A DNA stretch of 64,000 bases from Chitinophaga sp. Cy-1792 (GTDB taxonomy: Bacteria > Bacteroidota > Bacteroidia > Chitinophagales > Chitinophagaceae): positions 744,001 to 808,000 of the forward strand of contig NZ_VWWO01000003.1 of the NCBI RefSeq assembly GCF_011752935.1. The letters run 5' to 3'. The position numbers and the translations under genes are program-made. The notes beneath the pieces were generated by a model. The model was not told the DNA's origin, searched no databases, and saw only the letters and a list, made by a program, of their open reading frames with translations. Below are positions 24,767 through 34,352 of the stretch, piece after piece; the stretch's first letter is position 1, and every line of letters begins with the position of its first letter.

Positions 24767-27700
24767 ATGCAATTTAACTTTAGTGGTATAGTTTCCGGTG
24801 CCCGGAAATTTGTATCTACAAAAACGTTCTGCGTTATGAAATTGACTGCCTTTTTGCTGCTTGCAGCGTGCTTACATATCAGCGCAAAAGGATTGTCGCA
24901 GCAGATCACACTCTCCGAAAAGGGTGCTCCTCTGAAAAAAGTACTGAAAGAGGTAGCCCGCCAGGCAGGAATCTCTGTGGTTTATGATGAAACCCAACTG
25001 TCGGCAACTTATCCAGTTACTATCTCCGTAAAAAATGTTTCTGTTGAAACCGCGCTGGATAAAGCACTCGCGGGGCAGCCACTGACCTATAAAATGGAAG
25101 GCTCCCGCATTACGCTCGTTAAGGAAAATGTTGTGACTGCGGCTGCTGCCGACTCCTCTATCACCGTTACCGGTAGAATACTGGACGAGAAAGGTGAGCC
25201 CATCCTCGGTGCTACCGTTCGCGTACAAGGGACCAATATCGGTGCTGCTACCGATGTTACCGGGAAATTTTCCCTCAAAGTTCCCGGCCCTAAATCCCAA
25301 CTGGCTTTTTCTTTTATCGGTTATACTCAGCAGATATTGCAGGCGTCAACAAGCCCGATGACTGTTAAACTGGCACTTTCTGCCACCTCCCTGACCGAAA
25401 CAGTAGTAGTAGGTTATGGTGTACAGAAGAAAAGTGTAGTAACAGGTTCTATCTCCTCCATCAAATCCGCTGAATTCGAAAACGCACCGGTAACCCGCGT
25501 TGAGCAAGTGCTCCAGGGCCGTACTTCCGGTGTAACCGTAGTATCTGCATCTGGTCAGCCAGGATCCGCTGCTGCTGTACGTATCCGTGGTAATACCAGT
25601 ATCAATAATAACGATCCGCTGTGGGTAGTGGATGGTATCGTAGTAGATAACGGTGGTATCAGTTACCTGAACCAGTCCGATATCGAAAGCATGGAAGTAC
25701 TGAAAGATGCGGCTTCAGCTGCTATCTACGGTACACGTGCTGCCAACGGTGTTATCCTTGTAACTACCAAAAAAGGTAAAGAAGGTAAACTGAGAGTGAG
25801 CTATAACGGTTACGTAGGTACTTCTGCTCCTGCTAAGAAACTGAAAATGCTGGACGCTACTCAGTACGCTACCCTCATCAACGAAGCTAAAGTAAATGAT
25901 GGCCAGCCAATTAAATACGCTAATCCTTCTTCATTAGGCAAAGGTACCGACTGGCAGGACCAGATCTTCAACAACTCCGCTATGCGTCAGAGTCATGAGA
26001 TCAGCCTGAGTGGTGGTAATGATCGTTCTACTTTCTACACTTCCTTTGGTTATATGAAGCAGGAAGGTATCGTAGCTTCTGATATTTCTAATTATCAACG
26101 TGCTGCTTACCGTCTGAACTCTACTCATAAAATTGCTAAATGGTTAACTTTCGGTCAGAACCTGGGTTATGCTTATGAGAAAAACGCAGGCCTGGGTAAT
26201 ACTAACTCTGAGTTTGGCGGACCGCTGAGCTCTGCTATCAACCTGGACCCAATCACTCCGGTTATCGTTACTGATCCTGCTATTGCGGGCGCAGCTCCTT
26301 ATAGCACTAAACCTGTTGTAAGAGATGCAAATGGAAATCCTTATGGTATTTCTAGCACCGTAGTTCAAGAAATAACCAACCCGCTGGCTTATATTCAAAC
26401 CAGATTGGGTAATTTCAACTGGTCACATAACCTGGTAGGTAATGCTTATCTGGAAGCAGAAATCATCAAAGGACTGAAATTTAGATCCAACTTTGGTGGT
26501 AAACTGGCATTCTGGGGATACGACAACTTTACCCCGATTTATTACCTTAACTCTTCTACAGGTAGAGACCAAACTATATTTACCAGAGACCAGAATAATA
26601 GCTACGCCTACAACCTGGAAAATACATTAAGCTATACCAAAACTATTAATAAACACGATTTCAGTGTATTATTAGGTCAGGGCGCTTATATGGATAACCA
26701 TACCGTAAATACGAACGTTGCTTATACTGGTATTGCTGCCACATCTTTTAAAGAAGCTTCTCAAAACTATAAAATACCTCAAACCAGTCGCGCTGGTAGT
26801 GGTAGCGATGGTCAGGAACATCATGTGTCCTCATTATTTGCACGTCTGAATTATAACTATGGTGAAAAATATATGTTCACTGGTATTCTTCGTCGTGATG
26901 GTTCCAGCAGATTCGGCCCTGCGCATCAATATGGTGTGTTCCCATCCGTATCTGGTGGCTGGGTACCAACAAAAGAAAACTTCTGGCCTGAAAATAAAGT
27001 GGTTGACTTCCTGAAGATCCGTGGTGGTTACGGTACTGTAGGTAATGATAATATCGTTGATAATGGTTTCAATCCAACTATCGGTGATGGTAGGAACTAT
27101 ACTTTAGGAACAGGTGGAGCTATCCTGATTGGTAACAGCCCTAATGCTCCTGCCAATAAAGATCTCCACTGGGAAGAAACCCGTCAGGCAAATATTGGAT
27201 TTGACATGGCCTTCCTGCAACATTTCAATTTTACCTTTGACTGGTTTAACAAAAAAACAGTAGGTATCCTGATGTACCCACGTATCCCTACTTACACTGG
27301 TGCTTATGGTAACCCTCCTGCTAACGTGGCTGATAACCAAAACCGCGGTATCGACCTGGAACTGGGCTACCATGGTAAAGTTGGACCGGTGCAGTTGAAT
27401 GTAAACGGTAATGCATCTTATGTGAAAAATAAAGTGCTCTACCTCGGGCAGGGTATTCAATATATTACTACCAACCAGCAAACATTCCAGAGCTCTACTT
27501 ACCCTATCACACGTACCATCGTTGGTAATCCACTCAATGCATTCTATGGTTTCAAAACCAATGGTATATTCCAGACACAAGCGGATGTGGATAACTATAA
27601 AGATGCAAAAGGAAATAAAATCCAACCTAATGCTAAACCAGGTGACTTCCGTTGGGTAGATACCAATGGTGATGGACAGATCACAGAAGCTGACCGTCAG

Positions 27701-28198
27701 ATCCTGGGTAACCCAATGCCTACCTGGACATATGGTCTGAATCTATCTGCTACCTATAAAAACTTCGACCTGAGCGTATTTGCACAGGGCGCAGGTGGCA
27801 ACAAAATCTTCCAGGGTCTTCGTCGTCTGGATATCAAAGAAGCTAACTGGCAGACTAAAGCCCTCGGCCGCTGGACAGGTGAAGGAACTTCCAATGATTA
27901 CCCTCGTATGACCCTGGATGATCCTAACCGTAACTACTCTAATCCTTCTGACTTCTACCTGGAAAAAGGAGACTACGTACGTCTGAAAGTATTACAGATC
28001 GGTTACACCCTGTCAAACGGCGTGGTGAAACGTATCGGCGCTCAGCGTATACGCGTTTATGTGACTGGTGAGAACCTGTTCACCATTACTAAATACACTG
28101 GATTCGATCCTGAGATCGGTGGAACTGTATCGAGCATTGACCGTGGTATCTATCCACAGGCCCGCTCCTTCATGGCTGGTTTGAATGTTACTTTCTGA
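24767..28198 (+). CDS. SusC/RagA family TonB-linked outer membrane receptor with STN signalling domain
   Basis: 1143 residues. A long n-region precedes the signal core (MKLTAFLLLAACLHISAKG). Then a secretin/TonB short N-terminal (STN) domain (residues ~50-115), a carboxypeptidase-like regulatory domain (~132-217, ITVTGRILDEKGEPILGATV), the plug with the SusC hallmark VVVGYGVQKKSVVTGS and a 22-strand-type barrel. STN-bearing SusC proteins signal through FecR to an ECF sigma, both encoded just upstream. It imports glycan fragments, with SusD as the lid. Substrate by context: beta-glucan. Confidence 0.93.
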   Translation: MQFNFSGIVSGARKFVSTKTFCVMKLTAFLLLAACLHISAKGLSQQITLSEKGAPLKKVLKEVARQAGISVVYDETQLSATYPVTISVKNVSVETALDKALAGQPLTYKMEGSRITLVKENVVTAAAADSSITVTGRILDEKGEPILGATVRVQGTNIGAATDVTGKFSLKVPGPKSQLAFSFIGYTQQILQASTSPMTVKLALSATSLTETVVVGYGVQKKSVVTGSISSIKSAEFENAPVTRVEQVLQGRTSGVTVVSASGQPGSAAAVRIRGNTSINNNDPLWVVDGIVVDNGGISYLNQSDIESMEVLKDAASAAIYGTRAANGVILVTTKKGKEGKLRVSYNGYVGTSAPAKKLKMLDATQYATLINEAKVNDGQPIKYANPSSLGKGTDWQDQIFNNSAMRQSHEISLSGGNDRSTFYTSFGYMKQEGIVASDISNYQRAAYRLNSTHKIAKWLTFGQNLGYAYEKNAGLGNTNSEFGGPLSSAINLDPITPVIVTDPAIAGAAPYSTKPVVRDANGNPYGISSTVVQEITNPLAYIQTRLGNFNWSHNLVGNAYLEAEIIKGLKFRSNFGGKLAFWGYDNFTPIYYLNSSTGRDQTIFTRDQNNSYAYNLENTLSYTKTINKHDFSVLLGQGAYMDNHTVNTNVAYTGIAATSFKEASQNYKIPQTSRAGSGSDGQEHHVSSLFARLNYNYGEKYMFTGILRRDGSSRFGPAHQYGVFPSVSGGWVPTKENFWPENKVVDFLKIRGGYGTVGNDNIVDNGFNPTIGDGRNYTLGTGGAILIGNSPNAPANKDLHWEETRQANIGFDMAFLQHFNFTFDWFNKKTVGILMYPRIPTYTGAYGNPPANVADNQNRGIDLELGYHGKVGPVQLNVNGNASYVKNKVLYLGQGIQYITTNQQTFQSSTYPITRTIVGNPLNAFYGFKTNGIFQTQADVDNYKDAKGNKIQPNAKPGDFRWVDTNGDGQITEADRQILGNPMPTWTYGLNLSATYKNFDLSVFAQGAGGNKIFQGLRRLDIKEANWQTKALGRWTGEGTSNDYPRMTLDDPNRNYSNPSDFYLEKGDYVRLKVLQIGYTLSNGVVKRIGAQRIRVYVTGENLFTITKYTGFDPEIGGTVSSIDRGIYPQARSFMAGLNVTF

Positions 28199-28219
28199 TA
28201 ATTAAAAAAACAGAACGAA

Positions 28220-29755
28220 ATGAAAAGGAATTTCTTTAAATATATCATAGCTGCTGCCGGTGGATTCATTATGCTGGCAGCATGCAGCAAAAGTTTTCTG
28301 ACTGTTGATCCGAAAGGAACACCAAATGAAAATAACTACTATCGTAACCAGACAGAAGTCTTCAACGGACTCGTAGCTGTATACGATGTATTAGGTTGGC
28401 AGGGCAACGCCTATATCACTAAAACGGGTATGGCGGATGCTGCATCTGATGACCATTACGCAGGAGGCGGTAGCTCCACGGACGTGTCTGCATTCCAGGT
28501 AATGTCTAACTATACCGTTGATCCTGCAACGGGCCCATCAGCCGAATTATGGCAGAAAGGTTATGCGGGCATTTTCCGTGCTAACCTGTTGCTGACCAAA
28601 ATTCCAAAAGCAACAATGGACGATAATGTGAAAAAGAGATACATCGCAGAATGTAAAGTGATGCGTGCCTATTTCTATTTTGATCTGATCCGTCTGTTCA
28701 AAAATATTCCGCTTATCCTGAAGCCACTGGAAACCAGTGAATTCTATAATGTTGTTCAGGCAGACCCTGCGGATGTATGGAAGCAAATCGAACAAGACCT
28801 GAAGGATGCCATCGCTGAAACCAACTTGCCAGATGTAGTTTCAGGTGCAGAAGCAGGGCGTATGAACCAGGGTATTGCACACGCTTTACTTGGTAAAGTA
28901 TATCTGTGGGAACAGAAATACACCGAATCTGCTGCTGAATTCCAACAGGTAAATGGTGCAACACCTGGTGCCAGCAAATATGGATATCAATTACTGCCTA
29001 ATTTCGCTGATCTGTGGGTCTTTAAAAATAAATTCAACTCAGAATCTATTTTTGAAATAGACTTTTCTACGCTTAGCGGTGGTACCTGGGATTGTACTTC
29101 CTGTACAGAAGGAAATGTGTTGAACGTAATGGTCGGACCTCGCGGGTACTCTGCACAAAATGGGGGACCAGACTATTACTCAGGCTGGAGTTTCTTACCT
29201 GTAACACAGTCACTCTACGATGCATTGCATTACGATCCTCGCTTTAGCGCTACCATCCTTGATGTGGATAGTCTGAAGAAAAATAAACTTGCTGTTTACG
29301 CTGAAGGTTATATGAATACAGGATACTTCCTGGCAAAATTTGCTCCTAAAAATTCAGATAAAACTACCGGTACCGGTAATACAGAACTGAACTTCGGTCA
29401 GGACCTGTATGAAATCCGTCTGGCAGATGCTTACCTGATGGAAGCAGAAGCGCTGGTAAGAGGTGGACAAAGCGGCGCTGCCGGCAGCCGTGCATACACC
29501 CTGCTGAATGCAGTTCGCGGTCGTGTAAAACTGAACCCGCTGCCAGCTACTATCGATAATATCCTGAATGAAAGAAGACTGGAACTGGCAGGTGAAGGCC
29601 ATCGTTGGTTTGACCTGATCAGAACTGGCCAGGCTGCTACCGTTCTCGCCAGCAGAGGTTTCAAAGCCGGTAAAAATGAAATCCTTCCTATTCCGTTACA
29701 GGAACTGGAAAACACTAAAATTCTCCAGAATAAAGAATATGGTGGTACTAAATAA
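28220..29755 (+). CDS. SusD/RagB family glycan-binding lipoprotein
   Basis: 511 residues. Lipobox LAAC (Cys22) then SKSFLTVDPKG, the usual SusD opening; TPR-like helical body with RAYFYFDLIRLFKNIPLI and the C-terminal LNERRLELAGEGHRWFDLIRTG. Surface-exposed outer membrane lipoprotein that caps the SusC channel and captures oligosaccharide. It starts 21 nt after SusC. A stable hairpin follows the stop and separates it from the glycoside hydrolase genes. Confidence 0.93.
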   Translation: MKRNFFKYIIAAAGGFIMLAACSKSFLTVDPKGTPNENNYYRNQTEVFNGLVAVYDVLGWQGNAYITKTGMADAASDDHYAGGGSSTDVSAFQVMSNYTVDPATGPSAELWQKGYAGIFRANLLLTKIPKATMDDNVKKRYIAECKVMRAYFYFDLIRLFKNIPLILKPLETSEFYNVVQADPADVWKQIEQDLKDAIAETNLPDVVSGAEAGRMNQGIAHALLGKVYLWEQKYTESAAEFQQVNGATPGASKYGYQLLPNFADLWVFKNKFNSESIFEIDFSTLSGGTWDCTSCTEGNVLNVMVGPRGYSAQNGGPDYYSGWSFLPVTQSLYDALHYDPRFSATILDVDSLKKNKLAVYAEGYMNTGYFLAKFAPKNSDKTTGTGNTELNFGQDLYEIRLADAYLMEAEALVRGGQSGAAGSRAYTLLNAVRGRVKLNPLPATIDNILNERRLELAGEGHRWFDLIRTGQAATVLASRGFKAGKNEILPIPLQELENTKILQNKEYGGTK

Positions 29756-29780
29756 TGTCCCCATCTTCCTATATCTTTAA

Positions 29781-29812
29781 AAGGAATTACAGGCGAAAGC
29801 CTGTAATTCCTT
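29781..29812 (+). terminator. Intercistronic GAAA-capped hairpin between susD and GH16
   Basis: 14-bp perfect stem (29781-29794 with 29799-29812) closed by a GAAA tetraloop. It lacks a long U run, so it may act as a partial terminator or as a 3' stabiliser that keeps susCD mRNA more abundant than the enzyme genes downstream. Confidence 0.65.
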
Positions 29813-29835
29813 CTCCTTACCTAAATCTTGTAGTG

Positions 29836-30681
29836 ATGAAAATGGTTGCCAGCTTTAGCCTGTCTCTCGTACTGGCTGCGCAGTTATGCCTCGCCAACAG
29901 CGATACTACTGCTCCTAAAAAACTCCCCATCCCCGAAGATAAAGGCTGGTCTTTTGAAAAAACGCCCGTTTGGTCGGACGAATTTAACTATACCGGCATG
30001 CCTGATTCTTCAAAATGGGGCTATGACATAGGCGGCCGCGGCTGGGGAAATCACGAACTACAATATTATACGAATAACGGTAACGCATATGTTGCCAATG
30101 GTGTACTCACTATCTCTGCTAAAAAAGAAGAGAAAGAAGGGATGCACTATACTTCTGCAAGACTGGTCAGCAAAGGTAAAGGCGACTTCCTCTATGGCCG
30201 TTTTGAAATAAGGGCCAAACTCCCCCAGGGAAAAGGTACATGGCCCGCTATCTGGATGCTGCCCACAGACTGGGCTTACGGCGGATGGCCGGAATCAGGC
30301 GAAATCGATATCATGGAACACGTGGGCTACGACCCCGGACAGGTACATATCACCGCACATACCAAAGCGTACTACTTTAAAATAAATACGCAGAAAACAA
30401 GTATTAAAAAGGTTGACAGCATTTATACTGCTTTCCATACCTACAGGCTAGACTGGACTCCCGCCACATTACGTGGGTACATCGATGACCAATTCGTGTT
30501 CGAAATGAAAAATGAAGGACAGGGATACCTGGTATGGCCTTTTGATAAAAGATTTCATATGCTGCTTAATGTCGCCGTAGGTGGCGACTGGGGCGGAAAA
30601 GAAGGCGTAGATGAAAATATCTTCCCTGCAAATATGCTGGTCGATTATGTGAGAGTGTATAAAATGATCGATAAACCTTAA
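29836..30681 (+). CDS. Glycoside hydrolase family 16 (laminarinase-type)
   Basis: 281 residues from the ATG at 29836, which opens a signal peptide (MKMVASFSLSLVLAAQLCLA); the earlier in-frame start would cover the intercistronic hairpin. Catalytic motif ESGEIDIMEHVG with Glu156, Asp158 and Glu161; the extra Met gives the ExDxxE (beta-bulge) form typical of endo-beta-1,3-glucanases, with WPAIWML just before. Should cleave beta-1,3 or mixed-linked glucan in the periplasm or at the cell surface. It sits between SusD and two GH30 genes, so it belongs to the locus. Confidence 0.9.
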   Translation: MKMVASFSLSLVLAAQLCLANSDTTAPKKLPIPEDKGWSFEKTPVWSDEFNYTGMPDSSKWGYDIGGRGWGNHELQYYTNNGNAYVANGVLTISAKKEEKEGMHYTSARLVSKGKGDFLYGRFEIRAKLPQGKGTWPAIWMLPTDWAYGGWPESGEIDIMEHVGYDPGQVHITAHTKAYYFKINTQKTSIKKVDSIYTAFHTYRLDWTPATLRGYIDDQFVFEMKNEGQGYLVWPFDKRFHMLLNVAVGGDWGGKEGVDENIFPANMLVDYVRVYKMIDKP

Positions 30682-30692
30682 ACCACGTTTTA

Positions 30693-32114
30693 ATGAAGGC
30701 AAACAGAAATATCTTCATATATACTTTAACGTTATTACTGGCGGGAACAGCTTCCTTTGCCCAGAATAAAAATAACAAAACTGCGAAATCCAATGTGGAA
30801 GCATGGATCAGCAATCCGGACAAATCTGCATTACTGCAAAAACAGGATGCGGTGTCTTTTAATACCACAGATAACGGAAATCCTGTTATCGATGTAGATG
30901 CCAGAACTACCTATCAGTCTATTGATGGATTCGGCTTTACCCTCACCGGCGGAAGCGCGGAACATATCAATAAAATGCCCGCAGCCGCACAGGATGCCCT
31001 ATTAAAAGAACTCTTCCTGACCAACGGTAACGGCATCGGCATCAGCTACCTGCGTATCAGCATCGGTGCTTCTGACCTGAGTTCTTCTGTATTTACCTAT
31101 GACGATGTACCCGCAGGAGAAACAGATGTTAACCTGCAACATTTTACTATTGAGAAAGAAAAAACAGATCTTCTTCCTGTACTGAAAAAGATATTGGCAC
31201 TCAATCCGAAAATTAAAATACTGGGTTCTCCATGGACAGCTCCCGTGTGGATGAAGTCTAATCAGAACTCCGTTGGTGGCAGCCTGAAACCGGAATATTA
31301 CCAGGCCTACGCCAACTATTTCGTGAAATATATACAGGCGATGAAAGCTGCCGGCATCAACATCGATGCAATCACTATTCAGAATGAGCCCCTGCATGGC
31401 GGCAACAACCCTAGTATGGTGATGCACGCGGAAGAACAGCGCGATTTCGTGAAGTCTGCACTGGGACCAACTTTCAAAAAGGCAAATCTCAAAACGAAAA
31501 TTATTCTCTACGATCATAACTGTGATAAGCCGGATTATCCGATGACTGTCCTGGCAGACAAAGACGCTTATCCTTATGTAGATGGATCTGCATTTCACCT
31601 GTATGGTGGTAAGATTGACGCGATGTCTACCGTACATGATGCCTATCCAAAGAAGAATTTATACTTCACAGAACAGTGGTCTGATTCCAAAGGCCGCTTC
31701 GACCGTGAACTGACAGGAAATATCACCCGCCTGACGATCGGCGCCACCAGAAACTGGAGCCGTAACGTACTGCAGTGGAACCTGACTTCCAATCCTGAGA
31801 TGACACCGCATACCGACAGAGGTGGCTGTGGTCAGTGCCTGGGGGGCGTTACCATCGATGGTGCCAACATCACCCGCAACTCTTCTTACTATGTGATCGG
31901 ACATGCTTCTAAATTTGTAGCACCAGGATCTGTAAGAATCGCATCCAACCTGCCGGAACACCTCGACAACGTAGCATTCAAAACACCGTCCGGAAAAAAA
32001 GTCCTGATCGTTGTAAATAATAATGACCAGCCTGCACAATTCCAGATCCGTGAAAACGGGAAGCTGGCAGGTGTTCAGTTAAACAGCCATGCTGTAGGTA
32101 CATATGTCTGGTAA
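30693..32114 (+). CDS. Glycoside hydrolase family 30 (first copy)
   Basis: 473 residues with signal peptide (ending TASFAQ). GH30 signatures: DGFGFTLTGGSAE, acid/base Glu232 in TIQNEP, nucleophile Glu327 in YFTEQW. Bacterial GH30 of this type are glucosylceramidase- or endo-beta-1,6-glucanase-like; next to a GH16 laminarinase and a SusCD pair, beta-1,6-glucan linkages are the likeliest target (inference). It starts 11 nt after GH16 and is followed 18 nt later by a second, clearly divergent GH30. Confidence 0.9.
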   Translation: MKANRNIFIYTLTLLLAGTASFAQNKNNKTAKSNVEAWISNPDKSALLQKQDAVSFNTTDNGNPVIDVDARTTYQSIDGFGFTLTGGSAEHINKMPAAAQDALLKELFLTNGNGIGISYLRISIGASDLSSSVFTYDDVPAGETDVNLQHFTIEKEKTDLLPVLKKILALNPKIKILGSPWTAPVWMKSNQNSVGGSLKPEYYQAYANYFVKYIQAMKAAGINIDAITIQNEPLHGGNNPSMVMHAEEQRDFVKSALGPTFKKANLKTKIILYDHNCDKPDYPMTVLADKDAYPYVDGSAFHLYGGKIDAMSTVHDAYPKKNLYFTEQWSDSKGRFDRELTGNITRLTIGATRNWSRNVLQWNLTSNPEMTPHTDRGGCGQCLGGVTIDGANITRNSSYYVIGHASKFVAPGSVRIASNLPEHLDNVAFKTPSGKKVLIVVNNNDQPAQFQIRENGKLAGVQLNSHAVGTYVW

Positions 32115-32132
32115 TAAAATAACTATTAGCAA

Positions 32133-33560
32133 ATGAAGAAAATCTTTCTGGCGGGCACTTTCCTGATGGCATTCATGGCCAATGGATTTAGTCAGCAAAA
32201 AAAAGTTACAGTATATACTACTGCTGAAAATACGCAATTAAGACTGGCACAAACAGCTACCCTCGACTTCAAAGAAATGGGTCAGCCGCTGGAAACACAG
32301 CCCTGCGTATTCGTAGACCCTACCGTTACCTTCCAGACTTTCATCGGTATCGGTGGTGCGCTTACAGATGCCTCGGCTGAAACCTTTGCCAAACTGCCTA
32401 AAGCAAAACAGGAAGAACTCCTGAAAGCTTACTATAATGTAAATAACGGTATCGGATATACGTTTGCACGCACCAATATCGCGAGCTGCGACTTCTCCAG
32501 CGATACCTATGCATATGTTGAAGAGAATGACTCTACGCTGAAAACTTTCAACGTAAAACATGACCTGCAATATAAGATCCCTTTCATTAAAGCCGCTACA
32601 CAGGCTGCCGGTGGTAAACTGCCACTGTTCGTGAGCCCGTGGAGTCCACCAGCATGGATGAAAGACAATAACAACGTATTAAAAGGTGGTCATCTCCTTC
32701 CGCGCTTCTATCAATCATGGGCTAATCACTATGTGAAGTTCATCAACACTTATGAGTCAATGGGTATTCCTGTGTGGGGACTGTCTGTTCAGAATGAACC
32801 GATGGCAACACAGAAATGGGAGTCCTGCATCTTTACTGCTGAGCAGGAGAGAGACTTTATTAAGAAAAATTTAGGCCCAACCTTACAGAAGGCTGGCCTG
32901 GCGGGCAAAAAACTGATCGCCTGGGACCACAACCGCGATCTGCTGTATCAACGTGCCAGCACTTTACTGCATGATAAAGACGCGGCAAAATATATCTGGG
33001 GTATCGGTTACCACTGGTACGAAACCTGGACCGGCAGCGATCAGCAGTTCCAGAACGAAAAGCTGGTAGCACAGGCATTCCCTGATAAGCCACTGGTATT
33101 TACAGAAGGCTGCATCGAGAAATTCGACTACAACCGCTTAAATGACTGGGCTATCGGTGAACGCTATGGCTATAGCCTCGTCAACGACTTTAACAGCGGT
33201 ACTGTGGCCTGGACAGACTGGAACGTACTCCTGGATGAAAACGGTGGTCCAAACCATGTGGGCAACTTCTGTTTTGCACCGGTACATGCCAACCTGAAAA
33301 CGGGTGAGCTGATTTACACCAATGCTTACTACTATCTGGGGCATTTCTCCAAGTTCATCCGCCCGGGTGCTAAGCGTGTAGTGGCTTCCAGCAGCCGTTC
33401 ACAGCTACAGACTACTGCCTTCCGCAATGCAGATGGTAAAGTGGTGGTAGAAGTACTGAATACGAGCGATAAGGAAATTTCCTATGCGCTCTGGATCGCC
33501 GGAAAAGCAGCAACGACCGTAAGCCAGCCGCATTCCATGAACACATTAATAATTGACTAA
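32133..33560 (+). CDS. Glycoside hydrolase family 30 (second copy)
   Basis: 475 residues with signal peptide (MKKIFLAGTFLMAFMANGFS). Signatures IGIGGALTDASAE, acid/base Glu222 in SVQNEP, nucleophile Glu325 in VFTEGC. It differs strongly from the first copy in loops around both catalytic residues (QNEPMATQKWESC versus QNEPLHGGNNP), so the pair probably has different linkage or chain-length preference rather than being a recent duplication. Last gene of the sigma-FecR-SusCD-GH16-GH30-GH30 locus; a strong terminator follows. Confidence 0.9.
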   Translation: MKKIFLAGTFLMAFMANGFSQQKKVTVYTTAENTQLRLAQTATLDFKEMGQPLETQPCVFVDPTVTFQTFIGIGGALTDASAETFAKLPKAKQEELLKAYYNVNNGIGYTFARTNIASCDFSSDTYAYVEENDSTLKTFNVKHDLQYKIPFIKAATQAAGGKLPLFVSPWSPPAWMKDNNNVLKGGHLLPRFYQSWANHYVKFINTYESMGIPVWGLSVQNEPMATQKWESCIFTAEQERDFIKKNLGPTLQKAGLAGKKLIAWDHNRDLLYQRASTLLHDKDAAKYIWGIGYHWYETWTGSDQQFQNEKLVAQAFPDKPLVFTEGCIEKFDYNRLNDWAIGERYGYSLVNDFNSGTVAWTDWNVLLDENGGPNHVGNFCFAPVHANLKTGELIYTNAYYYLGHFSKFIRPGAKRVVASSSRSQLQTTAFRNADGKVVVEVLNTSDKEISYALWIAGKAATTVSQPHSMNTLIID

Positions 33561-33603
33561 TAGATAAGGATTCAAATATTTCATAACGAGTAGATGATGA
33601 TAT

Positions 33604-33632
33604 AAAGCCCGCCGTTTCGTCCGGCGGGCTTT
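33604..33632 (+). terminator. Intrinsic terminator of the glucan locus
   Basis: 11-bp GC-rich stem (33604-33614 with 33622-33632) ending in a run of T. Confidence 0.88.
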
Positions 33633-33635
33633 TCG

Positions 33636-33643
33636 TATATTTG
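33636..33643 (+). promoter_or_regulatory. Promoter -7 element of the Crp/Fnr gene, 4 nt before the ATG
   Basis: TATATTTG, full consensus, only four bases before the start codon at 33648. A TTTC lies 17 nt upstream inside the preceding terminator. The mRNA should be leaderless or nearly so. Confidence 0.6.
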
Positions 33644-33647
33644 CAGT

Positions 33648-34271
33648 ATGGATGTATTGAATAGTATTACCGCTTTCCAGTCCAGCCCCGAATTACGGGA
33701 AAAACTGCATGAATACAGTGATGTCAAGACTTTTAAGGAAGGTGATGTAATCCTCAACGAGCAATCAAATATCAGGGCAATTCCGATCGTTGTCAGTGGC
33801 AGTATGCGTGTGATGCGTACCGATGATGATGGGCGGGAAATCCTGTTATATTACATCCGTGCCGGCGAAAGCTGCATCATGTCTTTCCTGGGCGGCCTGC
33901 ATCAGGAAGAAAGCAAGGTGAAAGCCGTGGTAGAAGAAGATGCAGAGATATACTTTCTGCCGATAGATAAAGTAGGCGTATTCATCAAAGAATACCCGGA
34001 ATGGTTAGATTATATATTTAGATTATACCATAAGAGGTTCGAAGAATTGCTGGAAGTCGTGAATGCAGTAGCTTTCCGAAAAACAGATGAGCGGTTGTTA
34101 CAGCTCCTGCAAAAGAAAGCGGCGCTCACCGGCAGTAACAAATTACAGGTGACACATGAACAGCTGGCTAACGAGCTGGGAACAGCCAGAGCGGTAGTTT
34201 CCAGGCTCCTGAAACAGCTGGAAGAGAACAAGGTGGTTAAGCTGGGACGTAATAAATTAGAACTTTTATAG
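33648..34271 (+). CDS. Crp/Fnr family transcriptional regulator
   Basis: 207 residues. N-terminal cyclic-nucleotide-binding-type beta-roll (VVSGSMRVMRTDDDGREILLYYIRAGESC), long dimer helix, C-terminal Crp helix-turn-helix (VTHEQLANELGTARAVVSRLLKQLEE). It has no FNR-type cysteine cluster; a single cysteine (Cys76) lies in the GESC turn of the sensor domain. The persulfide/thiosulfate genes follow 81 nt downstream, with a perfect inverted repeat at 34332-34351 between them. It probably regulates that operon (inference). Confidence 0.87.
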   Translation: MDVLNSITAFQSSPELREKLHEYSDVKTFKEGDVILNEQSNIRAIPIVVSGSMRVMRTDDDGREILLYYIRAGESCIMSFLGGLHQEESKVKAVVEEDAEIYFLPIDKVGVFIKEYPEWLDYIFRLYHKRFEELLEVVNAVAFRKTDERLLQLLQKKAALTGSNKLQVTHEQLANELGTARAVVSRLLKQLEENKVVKLGRNKLELL

Positions 34272-34331
34272 TAGACAATATCCTTATGTAACAAAAGTCA
34301 CCGTAGAAAAAAATATAATATAGGACCTTTG

Positions 34332-34351
34332 GTATATCAAAAACGATATAC
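34332..34351. promoter_or_regulatory. GTATATC-N6-GATATAC inverted repeat, candidate operator
   Basis: Perfect 7-bp arms, 20 bp in all, one base before the start codon at 34353 and directly after a GACCTTTG box (one mismatch to TAnnTTTG, 34324-34331). The position suits a repressor or a site for the adjacent Crp/Fnr-type protein. Confidence 0.6.
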
Positions 34352-34352
34352 T

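Noticed and set aside
30693-33560. Two adjacent GH30 genes as one broken gene or a recent duplication
   Set aside because: Each is full length with its own signal peptide and both catalytic glutamates, and the sequences around them differ markedly.
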